DNA of 64,000 nt from Molanna angustata. Lineage: Eukaryota > Arthropoda > Insecta > Trichoptera > Molannidae. A program made the position numbers and the translations under genes. A model generated the notes under the pieces. That model saw only the letters and a list, made by a program, of their open reading frames with translations. It was not told where the DNA came from and did no database searches. The stretch is from assembly GCA_963576475.1 (NCBI GenBank), contig OY754982.1:2895909-2959908 (forward strand). Reading direction: 5' to 3'. This document shows, one piece after another, positions 1 to 10,019 of this stretch (positions within the stretch are counted from its first letter, which is position 1; each line of letters begins with the position of its first letter).

Positions 1-119
1 AAAATAATCTAGATTTGAATCAACGCTCGAGATTTCTGTTAAGTAAACTGAAAAGTCCGAGGATTTATAATTAACATTTTTTTGAGATTCTACTCATCAA
101 AGTGATCTCGTCTAGAATA

Positions 120-310
120 TTAGAGTATTATTAATAAATAATACAAATTAATATAGTGCCGTTACAAGATCACTTCCAAGGGCGCTCTCGCTTAACTGGT
201 GACATGAGTTATCTGGTGAAAACCTCAAAACTTCGCTCCATCTATGTCGGAGGGTAATTTATTCCACTTAATAGGTCGTTTTACACTAAGAAGATAATCT
301 TTTGGGAAGC
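120..310 (+). repeat. Dispersed non-coding repeat (GGGCGCTCTC family)
   Basis: An ATTATTAATAATA-rich lead, then TAGTGCCGTTACAAGATCACT, and GGGCGCTCTCGCTTA, then GGTAATTTATTCCACTTA. Recognisable relatives lie at 16606-16690, 18236-18440 and 24125-24305, with the same order of words but many substitutions. No coding frame. In this copy and the 24.1-kb copy the block is followed about 220 bp later by the same reverse-oriented tail, so the two pieces may form one composite element. Confidence 0.6.
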
Positions 311-344
311 ATCCCAAAAGATTGGTCCAGAAATAATAATAACA

Positions 345-480
345 ATAGACACTTCCTTACACCCTACGCAAGTGGCGATATTACTGTCGTATGGCAATTT
401 CTTCCAACTGACTAGTGTTTCAAGCCCATAGATGCAACATTTGCGTGAGAAATGAATTTAGATAAATTTATCCACTGATG
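345..480 (-). mobile_element. LINE 3' tail, degraded
   Basis: Read on the minus strand this has TTGGAAGAAATTGCC followed by a degraded partner of the stem and an ATTATTATT tail. It matches the 3' UTR of the LINE that ends at 22785. Similar reverse tails lie at 24445-24570 and 40862-40925. No coding part is left. Confidence 0.5.
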
Positions 481-589
481 GGGATCGAAACCAGAACGCA
501 AAATCAAAAAAATCAAAATCATGTGTGCATACAGCAGCACTATCACAATTGATAGTAAAAAAATAAAGCTTTTGTGCAATACTTATTAT

Positions 590-1135
590 ATCTGGGACAT
601 AAGACAATTTGGAATGGATAAACAGAGAGCAGAAATATCTAGGAGGATCGTTGGGCAGCTTTTGGGAAACTTAAGCATGTCTTAAAAATATTCTATTATA
701 AGCCTAAGATATTCTCATAAGCCTAAAGAGATTAATGTTTGAAATATGTATCCTGCATGTGCTTATGTGTGGTCTGGAAACTATCATGCTATGTTCTCTT
801 ATAAAAAAAGTTAAAATTCACTCAGAGATCTATGGAAAAGCAGTGAAAAATGAGAAAATTAGACCCCAGACAAAAGTTGTCGATATCATAGATGCAATTG
901 CCAAATATAAATGACAATGGGCAGGTCATGTTGCCAGACAACAAATGGATAAATGGGCATCCATGTTTCCGAAATGATGACTACGGGATATGAAAAAGGG
1001 AATATGCCTTCCTTAGAAAAAGTGGACTGATGAGTCTTCCCGTCGTTGCATGCGAAAATCGACGTGTGGAAAAATTGCGGAGACAGCTGAAGGAAAAGAA
1101 GGAACAACTGAACTCAAATGATTGACTCTGTGATC
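590..1135 (+). pseudogene. RTE-like retrotransposon RT C-terminus, decayed
   Basis: Broken frames show the word order of the RTE-type endonuclease/reverse transcriptase C-terminus: AEISRRIVGQLLGN near 628-675 (compare IISLAWAAFGKL in the 52.5-kb copy), then TKVVDIIDAIAKYK and WAGHVARQQMDKW around 865-960, and a remnant of the last tryptophan-rich block to about 1130. Several stops and frameshifts interrupt it, so it cannot make protein. Catalytic RT motifs are absent because the copy is 5'-truncated. RTE assignment rests on motif resemblance only. Confidence 0.6.
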
Positions 1136-1299
1136 CAGACAATATTTACCTCAGAAGCTCACGACAATCTTTTGCTTCTCATGGACATCTATGTAGACAT
1201 TAGCTTGTAGACTTCTTTTTCTGCTAAGCTGATTGTTTATATTCCTTACTCCATGGGTAGAACACAGACTAGTTTTACTGTTGAAAGTTAATTATTTCT

Positions 1300-1510
1300 C
1301 TCAGCGTCGATTCCTCATAACTAAGGAATGTGAACCCTAAAAGATGTTCTCAGTAAAAAGCTCATCCAGGCTTCTCTGTCTCAAGGAAGGTGTATCGCAT
1401 CTTCAATTGTGGAGTTAGCTGCTTTATTGATCTGGTCGATCCATCTCATTTGTGATCTGCACCTCGGTCTTCTTGTAGGAATGCTCCCCAACATTGACTT
1501 ACTTCTCAAA
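1300..1510 (-). pseudogene. Non-LTR retrotransposon C-terminal fragment
   Basis: On the minus strand the frame reads RRPRCRSQMRWIDQINKAAN, then STIEDAIHLP, stop, DREAWMSFLLRT. The pattern GRP-x-RW-x-DQI...DREAW is the C-terminal block of endonuclease-RT elements; a better preserved relative with RWCDQIKEMTG lies at 51110-51436 on the same strand. In-frame stops show it is dead. Confidence 0.5.
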
Positions 1511-2340
1511 GCTTTCGCCTAATGATTTTTTTTAAAACGACGCAATTCTTAATGTGCGTTTTTTCTTACTATGACTTTTAGCAAACGAAGTATAAAATAA
1601 ATTGTTATGCTGTCGAAGTTTACCATCGGGAATTTCATCTATTGCAATATACCAACAAAATGATTATACCAGGGATAAGAAACTTTTTCCATTGTGATAA
1701 TAATAAGTGAAGATCGGACCACTGCAATTCTTTCAAAATCTCCCTCCATATAAATTGTTACGTCTGCAACAAAGAAAATAATATCACCATTCTGGGAATT
1801 GAGCTTATTGCAACTCTGAAAATAATATCATAGCGTGGATGTTTGGCAGTTTTCTTCGCAGCGTCCCATTCATTTTGGTCCATTTATTATGTCTGAGGAT
1901 ACTTCAACACCATTTGCGCTGTAATTGACAACTGGAGTTGGTTTTCAACAAAATGTTACACACTTTGGATTAAAGTTTTTTTTTATTTAGTTATTGGAAC
2001 AGACAACATTTTTATTATTATTCAGTACATGTACCTAATACTTAGTTTTTATAATAACGTTTCATTTCCACTTCTATAATATAGTGGCGAGTTATTATTA
2101 ATTACCAACACAATGTTTTCTCCATAACTTAATAAAAAATAATTGTAATCACGATAAACTGATACCTTATCATCACGGGATTTTCCTATTTGGGATAGGC
2201 AGAGTGAAACAACCTCGGACTCCTCTCTCATTACATACAAACAGTGAAACTGTGGTATAATGCTAATTGTTGATAGATTGCACAGTATATCATTGCTTGA
2301 TAAAATTATCCAATCGTTATTACCTGCTGTGATATCTTTT
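1511..2340. other. No recognised feature
   Basis: AT-rich sequence with short open frames only. I see no conserved motif, tandem repeat or paired termini here. Confidence 0.6.
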
Positions 2341-2344
2341 TACA

Positions 2345-3080
2345 GAAAAATCAGCCTTTATACTATAACTAAGTCTGGCCTATATACTATGACGTAAGCC
2401 TTGTCTATTAACTATGAAGTAGCCTAAATTCTACTTTACACGGACGCTGTTTTCAACGGGTTTCAGGTTTTCGACGGGATTTTCAACGCGATGGGCAAAA
2501 AATAGAACGTGTTCTATTTTCAACGCGATTTTCAATCTTTTTTTGTTAAAACAGAAATCTGTAAAATTATTCGCTGTCGTCGTTACCGACGAGTCAACAT
2601 GGCTGCCGTTAGCGTAGAATTTTACGTGTGACATTCGCTTGTAATGTATTTTGTTTATTTGGATAGTGTCGATACTTTCGATATACATTTATATTATATT
2701 AAGCATTTATTATATAATTTTTCGATATACATTTATTTATATTATATTAAACATTTGCACATATAGTTGTGTAAACTGTGTAATGTACTGTAAAGCGATG
2801 CTCGGAGTAACCTCTATGTAAGATGCTGTTTTAAGCCTTGCGTGTAAAGCGATGTTTGGAGTAACCTGTATTTTGGATGCTGTTTTTAGCGTTGGAAACC
2901 GGGCCGCGTTGAAAATAGTGTCCGTATAAAGTGCACTTAATACTATGGCGTATGTCTGGTCTTTATACGATGATGTGAGTCTGGCCTATATATTATATAT
3001 TGTAACGCAAGTCTGGCCTATATACCATGACGTAAGTCTGGCATATATTATACTAAAACGTAAGTCTGACAGTCGCCGGC
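2345..3080. repeat. Minisatellite of about 28 bp, split by a TIR element
   Basis: Imperfect units built on TATACTATGACGTAAGTCTG occur at 2345-2430 and again at 2938-3078. The two blocks are the same repeat, interrupted by the inverted-repeat element at 2431-2938. The units vary in length and sequence. Confidence 0.65.
2431..2938. mobile_element. TIR element (MITE) of about 508 bp, copy 1
   Basis: The left end reads CTACTTTACACGGACGCTG and then TTTTCAACGGG; the right end, reverse-complemented, reads GCACTTTATACGGACACT and then ATTTTCAACGCGG. These are imperfect terminal inverted repeats of about 35 bp. A full-length inverted copy lies at 18629-19145. Shared interior words include AGCGATGTTTGGAGTAACCT and GACGAGTCAACATGGCTGCC. 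No transposase frame, so it is non-autonomous. The superfamily is not assigned because I could not fix a target-site duplication. Confidence 0.7.
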
Positions 3081-3084
3081 TCTT

Positions 3085-3455
3085 GTTCTACAAGTGATAT
3101 ACGATAAAATTGTAACATGAAATATTATTAGGGAAATTTTACATGATTTTATTTATTGCTTCCTTGATTTTTTTTTTGAAAAATGGTCCAATCAATATAA
3201 ATAAATCTGTTTTAATATCCGCAACCGCATGGCGAAATTGCCTTAAGCTATGCGGGGAATGAGTTATGGAAGGAACCGAGATGCCACTTAATAAAATATC
3301 GAAGAAGAATTTCATTTTTTAATACGCTTCTCAGCCAATATCGGCTGAGCTTTTCTATAAATTACTTAGATTAAAAATAAGATATTATACAGCGAAGGTT
3401 AATATATTTTTTATGAAAACATATTTGTATTTAAAAAGATTAAAAGTGATATACG
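3085..3455. other. No recognised feature
   Basis: AT-rich unique-looking sequence. Nothing with support beyond short homopolymers. Confidence 0.5.
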
Positions 3456-3458
3456 TGT

Positions 3459-3790
3459 GTGCTAATAATGAATCCTAGTGATCGTTCAGAGCTAATAATG
3501 AATCCAAGTGATGATTTAGATGGGTCGGTGGCAGAGCGGTTAGCGCGCTGGGCTAGTAATCCAGTGGTCGCGAGTTCGAATCCTGCCTCGACCGATTTCG
3601 TTCACCTAAGCACAAGCATTTATTTGCTTATTTTAGGGAACGTAGGAAGATGTATATGTACTTGTTTAACAAGGACATATTCATTTTTTATTAAAAAAAA
3701 AAAAAAAAAGTGATCATTCAGAGCTAATAATGAATCCTAGTGATCTTTCAGAGCTAACAATGAATCCTAGTTATCGTTCAGAGGTCAATA
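3459..3790 (+). repeat. 30-bp minisatellite split by a SINE
   Basis: Units of GAGCTAATAATGAATCCTAG plus TGATCGTTCA occur at 3461-3520 (about two units) and 3709-3785 (about two and a half). The SINE at 3523-3715 sits between the halves. Open frames through this region are artefacts of the repeat. Confidence 0.75.
3523..3715 (+). mobile_element. tRNA-derived SINE, family 1, full-length copy
   Basis: A 72-nt tRNA-like head at about 3524-3596 has an A box (TGGCAGAGCGGTTAGC) and a consensus B box (GAGTTCGAATCC). The acceptor ends GGTCG and CGACC can pair. It is followed by a unique body (GGGAACGTAGGAAGATGTAT), a short palindrome CTTGTTTAACAAG, and a run of 18 A. This is the classic RNA polymerase III SINE layout. 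The anticodon-position bases AGT differ from the AGC of other copies. Copies: 19549-19705, 35037-35205 (minus), 43571-43665. Confidence 0.85.
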
Positions 3791-3804
3791 TTCGATCGTT
3801 ATTA

Positions 3805-4690
3805 ATTTTTTTTTTATTAAAGTTTTATTTATTTACATCTTTTAAACAATAAGTATTCTTGCACTAAACTGCAAAAGCAGTTTAACAGTGCTAGCTCTCT
3901 CGTACACTTATATAAATTTGATAATGTAACAAAAAATAATTATAAACAAACAAAAATTAAAAACTAGCAATACAATATAACAATAATTAAAACCATTAAC
4001 ACAATGTAACAACAAAGAAAACATGCAAACTTATATATAAAATTCTTTTAACATTGTTTTTATTTTTTTTATGTTTTTAATTTGAATATTTGAATATTTT
4101 TGCAGTTTGTTAAATAGTTTCGGAATTATCGTTGCTTTTGTCCTGTCGCCGTAAACGTTTTTTGTTTTAGGTATTGTCAGTAAGTCTTTCTTTATTTGTC
4201 TAGTTGTATATTTGTGAGTGATCTTTAATTGAAATCGTTCGTTATAAAGTTCTTCTATGGTCAGTAAAAGATTCACCTTTTTTTCTATAGGTAAAATATT
4301 GCATCGTTTGAATATTTCGTTAATGTTATTTTTACTTGCCTCCACTGTTCTTTTTGTTGCAATTATTTTTAAAAATCTTATTTGTAATTGTTTTATTTTA
4401 TCAAGGTACCTAGGTTTTAAATGTTCGTCCGTAACTACTGAGCCCGTAGTCAATAATAGACTCGACCATAGCATAGTACAGACAGTACAGGGTGTGCCTG
4501 GACACGCAGTATTTAAGATGGTAAAATTTACTTAAAATTGATCTTAATTTATAACAGACATTTTCAATATGTAAACTCCAATTAAGGTGCACGTCCTTTG
4601 TAAGCCCTAAATACGTGTATTTAAAAACCCTTTGTAGTTGTTGACAAGTACAATCAGTTACATTTTTATGGAGACACTCATAATTTTTAT
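3805..4690 (-). pseudogene. 5'-truncated LINE: RT C-terminus plus 3' UTR
   Basis: On the minus strand an open stretch from about 4680 gives LQRVFKYTYLGLTKDVHLNW then SLHIENVCYKLRS, and a second frame continues with LYYAMVESIIDYG and ends at 4031 (KTMLKEFYI). The YLGL...LNWSLHI...YYAMVESIIDYG order is the thumb/connection region of Jockey/CR1-group reverse transcriptases. At least one frameshift separates the two frames near 4410-4470. The 3' UTR runs to about 3805, ends in an A-rich AAATAAATAAAA tail, and carries a stem-loop at 3861-3891 shared with 62610-62800. The catalytic YADD box is missing. Confidence 0.75.
3861..3891 (-). promoter_or_regulatory. LINE 3' UTR stem-loop (type 2)
   Basis: GCACT-AAACTGC-AAAA-GCAGTTT-AAC-AGTGC folds into a two-part hairpin. 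The 62.6-kb copy has T and A where this one has C and G at the innermost stem pair, a compensatory change. It may be the RT recognition structure; that role is inferred. Confidence 0.5.
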
Positions 4691-4734
4691 GTGACCCCTT
4701 CAGTGACGATGTGGCTATATTTTCATTATTTTGT

Positions 4735-4975
4735 ATTCATGCAGTTATATATACATATATATTTTTTTTTTCTCTTATGTTACTTTATATTTTCATATTT
4801 ACATGTTTTCTATGAATGCGTGTACGTGTTCTATGTGAAGTACTAATATATAATAGTCTGTAATTGGCTCAATTTATATGTAATTGTTTTATATAAAAAA
4901 AAATATACAGCTGTTGACTATTTATAAAAATAAAAAAATAAAAAATAAAAAAAATAAAAATAAAAATAAATAATT
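4735..4975 (+). mobile_element. LINE-like 3' tail with AAAAT-rich end
   Basis: AT-rich sequence ending in about 60 bp of AAAAAT/AAATA repeats on the plus strand (4913-4972). It abuts the reverse LINE on one side and a fold-back element on the other, consistent with an inserted 3' UTR. There is no coding support. Confidence 0.35.
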
Positions 4976-4977
4976 AA

Positions 4978-5264
4978 GAACCAGGAACTCAAGAAACCTA
5001 TAGGGAATACTACCTGTCATTGGTTGGTGGTTTAGGTTGCGCAATGTTCACCAATTATGCTCTCTTATTGAATACCCTATCAATGCAATTCTCAATCGAT
5101 TTTCATGATTAAAATATGTAGAATTTTATAAAAATTGGATTGATACGTAACTCCATAAGAAGGTATAATTGGTGAACGTTGAGTAAGCGCATAAAGTAAT
5201 CACGTAAACCAGCCGATGACAGATCATACATAAGTCCTGTAGGTGCCTTGAGTTCCTGGTTTTT
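4978..5264. mobile_element. Fold-back element, family F1 (short form)
   Basis: Long inverted repeat: the left arm starts GAACCAGGAACTCAAG and the right arm ends CTTGAGTTCCTGGTTT. Each arm is about 110 bp and includes GTTCACCAATTATGC. The arms match the segment AGGCACCTACAGG...GGCTGGTTTACGTGATCA of the longer copies at 13080-13530, 14435-14945 and 35966-36608. Non-coding, therefore non-autonomous. Confidence 0.75.
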
Positions 5265-5294
5265 CAAAAAATGAACCGTTGTCTAAGTAAAACT

Positions 5295-5491
5295 AATCAG
5301 CTCTAAGTTAATATATTTCACACATATGGTATCAATATGAAGTTCGTCGGTCTTTTGGTTTGGTCTGTACAGAGATATTAACAAATTTTCATATTAGTGT
5401 ACGGCATACGGCATACGGCATACACACAAAAACAACACGACGAAACTCAAAGTATGAACTCTCTACATGTTTGATGATTGACAGTGGAGAG
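5295..5491 (-). mobile_element. Family B TIR element, end fragment
   Basis: Ends GTGGAGAGTAAAA and contains GAAACTCAAAGTATGAACTC and repeated GGCATAC, matching the reverse-oriented copy at 32476-33222. It abuts the F1 element and the start of the RTE fragment. Confidence 0.6.
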
Positions 5492-5534
5492 TAAAAGTCC
5501 GATGTTTGTGTATATGCAACTATTTGTAATTCGA

Positions 5535-6425
5535 CTCTATGTAACCTTGAAACAAATAATCGCCTTATGTAAGGAAGATAGCACCGAGAGTAAAGATAAG
5601 ATTGAAATATTGGAGATTGCTAAGCAATTCTACGAAAAACTATATAGTTCACAGGTGGCAGACGAAACTGTACTCCCCAATTCTAGCCGTAGAATTGTGA
5701 ATGTCGGCTCTGAGGATACTCCTAATATATCTGTGGAGGAGGTCAAATATGCTCTGAAACAAATGAAAAATTCCAAAGCTCCTGGCCCTGATAACATAAT
5801 AATTGAGGCCATTAAATACGGTGGAGACTTGTTAAATAGGACTGTTGCCCACCTTATGGACAGATGTCTAGAAGAAGGGAATATACCACAAGAATGGAAC
5901 AATGCCAATGTAATATTATTACACAAAAAAGGTGATCAACGAAAACTTGAGAATTACCGCCCCATAAGTCTATTACAAAACTATTTACAAAATTTACAAA
6001 AATAATCACAAATCGACTCACAAATAAATTATATTTGTACCAGCAGGTTGAACAGGCAGGTTTCAGAAGTGGTTTTAGCACAAATGACCACCTCCACACA
6101 TTAAAAAATGTAATCAAGAAACATACAGAATACAATCTTCGTATTAATAATAATAATAACTTTATTCCAGTCCGTGAGCAGGGGGGGTGCAATGCTACAT
6201 AGACCATATATTTTACATACAAAAGTAAGAACAATTAAAAAAGAAAAACATAGAATGAACAGAATGAGAAACGATGGAAAAAAAGATAAAAATAAAACGC
6301 ATTAATATAAACATTAAAATAAAGACAAACACTACAAGCCGTAGGTATATCGTCATTCCACTAACACCCGCATCCACATTGCACTGGCATTCATAGACTT
6401 CGAAAAAGCCTTTGATCTTTGATTC
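5535..6425 (+). pseudogene. RTE-like retrotransposon: start of RT domain, twice interrupted
   Basis: The frame ending at 6005 encodes KAPGPDNIIIEAIKYGG, then LLHKKGDQRKLENYRPISLL, which are RT motifs upstream of the catalytic core (compare KAPGPDGI...NYRPISLL in RTE and related LINEs). A frameshift near 5970 continues as TNRLTNKLYLYQQVEQAGFR (the QAGFR box) and TEYN at 6135. The frame resumes at about 6384 with IALAFIDFEKAFDL, which contains the first catalytic Asp (motif A, FIDFEKAFD). The gap is an insertion of about 245 bp. A second insertion, family C, starts at about 6420. No protein can be made; the copy also lacks the endonuclease and the YADD region. Confidence 0.75.
6136..6383 (-). 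mobile_element. Reverse LINE-type 3' tail inserted in the RTE copy
   Basis: On the minus strand this ends GGAATAAAGTTATTATTATT, a typical LINE 3' end. It sits exactly between two parts of an RT frame that join logically (HTEYN | IALAFIDFEKAFD). The insertion must be younger than the RTE copy. Confidence 0.55.
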
Positions 6426-6554
6426 TGAAGCCTTTGATAACCCCTGACTGAAACAAAAATTCTAAATTCTGAGTAAAAAAGTTTTGTAGGCCTATAACTG
6501 TTTATATATTCTAAAATTTTGGGCTCTGCATATTAAGCGGATCAAAAGTTATAA

Positions 6555-6590
<36 letters not shown>

Positions 6591-6755
6591 CTCAAATAAA
6601 ATGTTCTACTCCGAATTCTGAGTAAATCCATGTATAGAAACATATATGCTGCGAGGCCTCTAGTTGGTGTTATTAGCATGCAAAAAGTCTACTACGCCAT
6701 ACAAAATGTTCCTTCGTACAGTTGGAAAATTCAATATATTAATATGAATTAAACC
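6425..6755 (+). repeat. Dispersed repeat family C with (CA)n
   Basis: Contains TGATAACCCCTGACTGAA, TTTTGGGCTCTG, AGTTATAAGGACACACACAC, TGTTCTACTCCGAATTCTGA and CATGCAAAAAGTCTACTACG. The same blocks in the same order are at 25445-25790 and 44690-45085. The CA run (6553-6587) lies at a fixed point of the family, so it grew inside it. No coding content. Confidence 0.7.
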
Positions 6756-6759
6756 ACTT

Positions 6760-7185
6760 TTTTTATTTTCCAAAGTCAGACCCATGTTGATTTACAAATA
6801 GTTAATTTATAAACTTATTTGACGCAAAATGATATTATTTATTTGACAAACATGACCGTAATTGAACATCCACAACAATAATCGGTTATTCTAACAAAAA
6901 ATTTACTGTCAAATACAATTTTGAAAATGATAAAATACAAACACAACACAACTGGACATTTTTCACAGAAAATCCATCCATCATTTTTTTTATCGCATTG
7001 TTATTTTCCATCCTCACATCGTTTAGTGTCAAAATATTTCTCGCAGTGTCTCGCAAAGTTCTCGTAAAGTGATAATCGAATTGAATAACCAGTAATTGGT
7101 TTACTTAGGTATCTAAATTATAATTTTCTTCTTCCATAATTCTTTACGGATTTATAATTAAAAGATAGGATGCAACTTTATTTAT
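6760..7185. other. No recognised feature
   Basis: AT-rich sequence, no motif recognised. Confidence 0.5.
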
Positions 7186-7189
7186 AATA

Positions 7190-8328
7190 TTACTCATTAC
7201 CCCAAAGGGGGGTTTTTATTTCACAATTTTTAGGCTATTTTTTTTCATTCCCGAATGTCAACTAGTATCATGCTGAGATTGTATTCTAAAAGTTCATCAC
7301 AATTTTTCTGTGCGTGTATACTATGTGCTATGTACGGCGTGTTTATTTTACTCAATCGATTGTTGACAAATACCGAAACAAAAATCGATTGTAGGCACTA
7401 AGACCAGTTATGAATGATCGCAACATATCAAAGGAAGCTAATGTTGCCATTCATAATGCTATCTTAGTGCCAACCTTGACATATGCAAGTGAAACCTGGA
7501 CATGGCAGTAGTCACACGAAAGCAGAATAAATGCAGTTGAAATGAGATCGCTAAGAAGAATCTGTAATAGGACGATGTACCTATTACAGATAATAGGATA
7601 TGTATGTATGACAGGGTCAGAACTAAGGACATAAGGAAATAATGTAAGATAAAGAAATATGTCATTAATAGAATGAAAGTGAACACATTGAGATGGTTTG
7701 GGCACATGGGGAGAATGAATGAGGAACGCCTGACGAAGAAAATATACATTGCGGACAGGAATGAAATGAGAAGTCGGGGCCGCCCAAGGAAGGGATGGCT
7801 TGTCCATGTGAACGATATTTTGAAAGACGGAAATGTCAGAAGCATGAATAATAGATGAACATGTACAAGATGATGTATGAATGTCGACGAGGCGATGAAT
7901 ATGTGTCAAGATAGAAATAAGTGGCGTTCGGTTCTCTCTGCCTACACCGCGAGGGACATGACGTGATGGTATGTATGTATCTATGATTGTAGACAAATTT
8001 ACTCATTCAATTTTTTTCCAAATTATGCAAATTTGTATATCTAATACTCGCTTAGACCCCATATGATTATGAAGGATATCTGAACAGTACTTTTCAATTT
8101 TTTTACTGTCAAATAATATAAAGTGACCCCAAACTCAGGAAACTTAAAATTTGATATTTTTACAGTCAAATTGGTAAAAAAGCACATCACTTTCATCAAA
8201 TGGCATTAAAGAATTATCAAGTTTTCATTATTAAATATTTAAATCAAAAATATAGTTTTCCATACAAAATTTGAATACTTTCTGGAGTGACTTGGTAGTA
8301 AAACGTTGGCCATAACCCACTCATTTTT
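7190..8328 (+). mobile_element. Family A inverted-repeat element, interrupted by a LINE
   Basis: Starts near TTACTCATTACCCCAAAGGGG, contains CTAGTATCATGCTGAGATTG and ACTCGCTTAGACCCC, and ends GTTGGCCATAACCCACTCA. The same order is found uninterrupted at 60450-60935 and reversed at 25795-26280. A LINE 3' end occupies 7395-7984. No transposase. Confidence 0.7.
7395..7984 (+). pseudogene. LINE RT C-terminus and 3' end inserted in family A
   Basis: Fragments read KEANVAIHNAILVPTLTYAS, SRINAVEMRSLRRICN, then an open stretch MKVNTLRWFGHMGRMNEERL with KKIYIADRNEMRSRGRPRKG, and NVDEAMNMCQDRNKWRSVLS followed by AYTARDMT. The LRWFGH...RGRPRK...DRNKWRSVLSAY order is the C-terminus of non-LTR elements. 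The copy is flanked by GATTGTAG at 7387-7394 and 7985-7992, a probable target-site duplication. Stops break the 5' part. Relatives: 44062-44460 (minus), 32385-32470, 18497-18560 (minus) and 37485-37570 (3' end only). Confidence 0.75.
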
Positions 8329-8329
8329 T

Positions 8330-8740
8330 ATTGAGAGCAAAATCAGTACAACAGTAAAACTAATGGTTATTGTTGGGAATGGAACCCGGAATCTCGGCAT
8401 AGAAATCAAACGGTTTCAGCGTAGAAATAAATTGATAATAATGCACTCAGTGCAATGAAGTTTATTATTATTAATTTATAGATTATTTTCGAATGCCAAT
8501 TCTTTCAACTAAACAGTATTTAGTTAATACATTACAGTAAAGTCCTGGTGTTTAGTTTTGCTGTCAGTAATGTATTGATACCATGTACAGTAGTGAACTA
8601 ATTATGTGGAACAAACATTTATTGCTCAACTGGGAATTAAATAAATTAATTTGTCAATATAATTATTGACGATGTAACGGCTTTATTGAATAATTAGGCA
8701 TATCTTAATTACGTTAAATTTTACATCTACGCACTAAAAG
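8330..8740. other. Mostly unassigned; possible reverse tail
   Basis: TGCACTCAGTGCA at about 8440-8453 with TTTATTATTATTAATT after it could be a reverse LINE tail. Otherwise nothing recognised. Confidence 0.3.
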
Positions 8741-8744
8741 TACC

Positions 8745-9040
8745 TATAGACAGCGAAATTTGTTGTTTCAGTAGCATTGTACACATAAAACTAAACATTA
8801 CGCTCAATTTCGTAATTTTTGAACTAAAATAGAAATGTATTAAAATTTTAGAACGTGGGTCGTTTGATCTTAATTTTATGTTTAATTAAAACCTACAAAA
8901 TAAGTGCACCATAGATACCAATATGAGAGCAGATCACGCATGATTACTGTGTACTGTTATACCATTTTTATTTGCCATACTGCCCAACCTAACGTTTCAA
9001 TTGATCTGCACTAATATTCTCTGGTTTTTATTTTCAACAT
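8745..9040 (-). repeat. Dispersed repeat family E, copy 1
   Basis: The minus strand reads ATATTAGTGCAGATCAATTG, AACGTTAGGTTGGG and TTCTAAAATTTTAATACATT. The same words in the same order are on the plus strand at 47040-47300. Non-coding. Confidence 0.6.
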
Positions 9041-9140
9041 AATATTGCATCTTATTGATTTTTTTTATTTAATCAACTGTCTTATTTTAGTTTTTTTTTA
9101 TGTACTAGTGTAAACTATGTATTTTATGTAATTAATTTTA

Positions 9141-9840
9141 ATTATCCTATTGAATTATTCACGGAGTTTTCACTTGTCCACTAATAAAGCAATGCAACAT
9201 TGTCTGTTTTATAAATTGTGTAGACTGTATAACTCTCTATCAACCAATAAATAAATATTATCCTATTGAATAATGCATGGAGTTTTCACTGGTCCACTAA
9301 TAAAGCAATGTACATTGTCTGTTTTATAACATTGTGTAGACTGTATAACTCTCTATCAACCAATAAATAAATATTATCCTATTGAATAATGCATGGAGTT
9401 TTCACTGGTCCACTAATAAAGCAATGTACATTGTCTGTTTTATAACATTGTGTAGACTGTATAACTCTCTATCAACCAATAAATAAATATTATCCTATTG
9501 AATAATGCATGGAGTTTTCACTGGTCCACTAATAAAGCAATGTACATTGTCTGTTTTATAACATTGTGTAGACTGTATAACTCTCTATCAACCAATAAAT
9601 AAATATTATCCTATTGAATAATGCATGGAGTTTTCACTGGTCCACTAATAAAGCAATGTACATTGTCTGTTTTATAACATTGTGTAGACTGTATAACTCT
9701 CTATCAACCAATAAATAAATATTATCCTATTGAATAATGCATGTACTTTTCACTGGTCCACTAATAAAGCAATGCAACATTGTCTGTTTTATAAATTGTG
9801 TAGACTATAAGTATAACGCTCTATAAAACAATAAAAATAA
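9141..9840 (+). repeat. 116-bp tandem array, about six units
   Basis: Unit starts (ATTATCCTATTGAAT) fall at 9141, 9257, 9373, 9489, 9605 and 9721, exactly 116 bp apart. The four inner units are almost identical. The first and last share a variant (CAATGCAACATTGTCTG, TATAAATTGTG) that the inner units lack. Each unit ends CAATAAATAAAT, like a LINE/SINE tail. Confidence 0.95.
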
Positions 9841-10019
9841 AAATAACACACACCCTTTTGTTAAATTAAATGAGGTTTGTAATATATGTATTTTACTTTT
9901 TTGTTGTACTATTTATTGACTAGCTTTTATGTCCCGCCGTTGGCCAAGAATGTAAAATTGTGAAAGAAAAAGCAATCGTTTTTATAATATTGTCACCCAA
10001 TTATTTTGCAATATCAGAC

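Noticed and set aside
3523..3596. Functional tRNA gene
   Set aside because: It has A and B boxes, but the same body and poly-A follow in four copies, which is SINE structure.
7451..7996. 181- and 128-codon minus frames
   Set aside because: They lie antisense to a recognisable LINE RT C-terminus.
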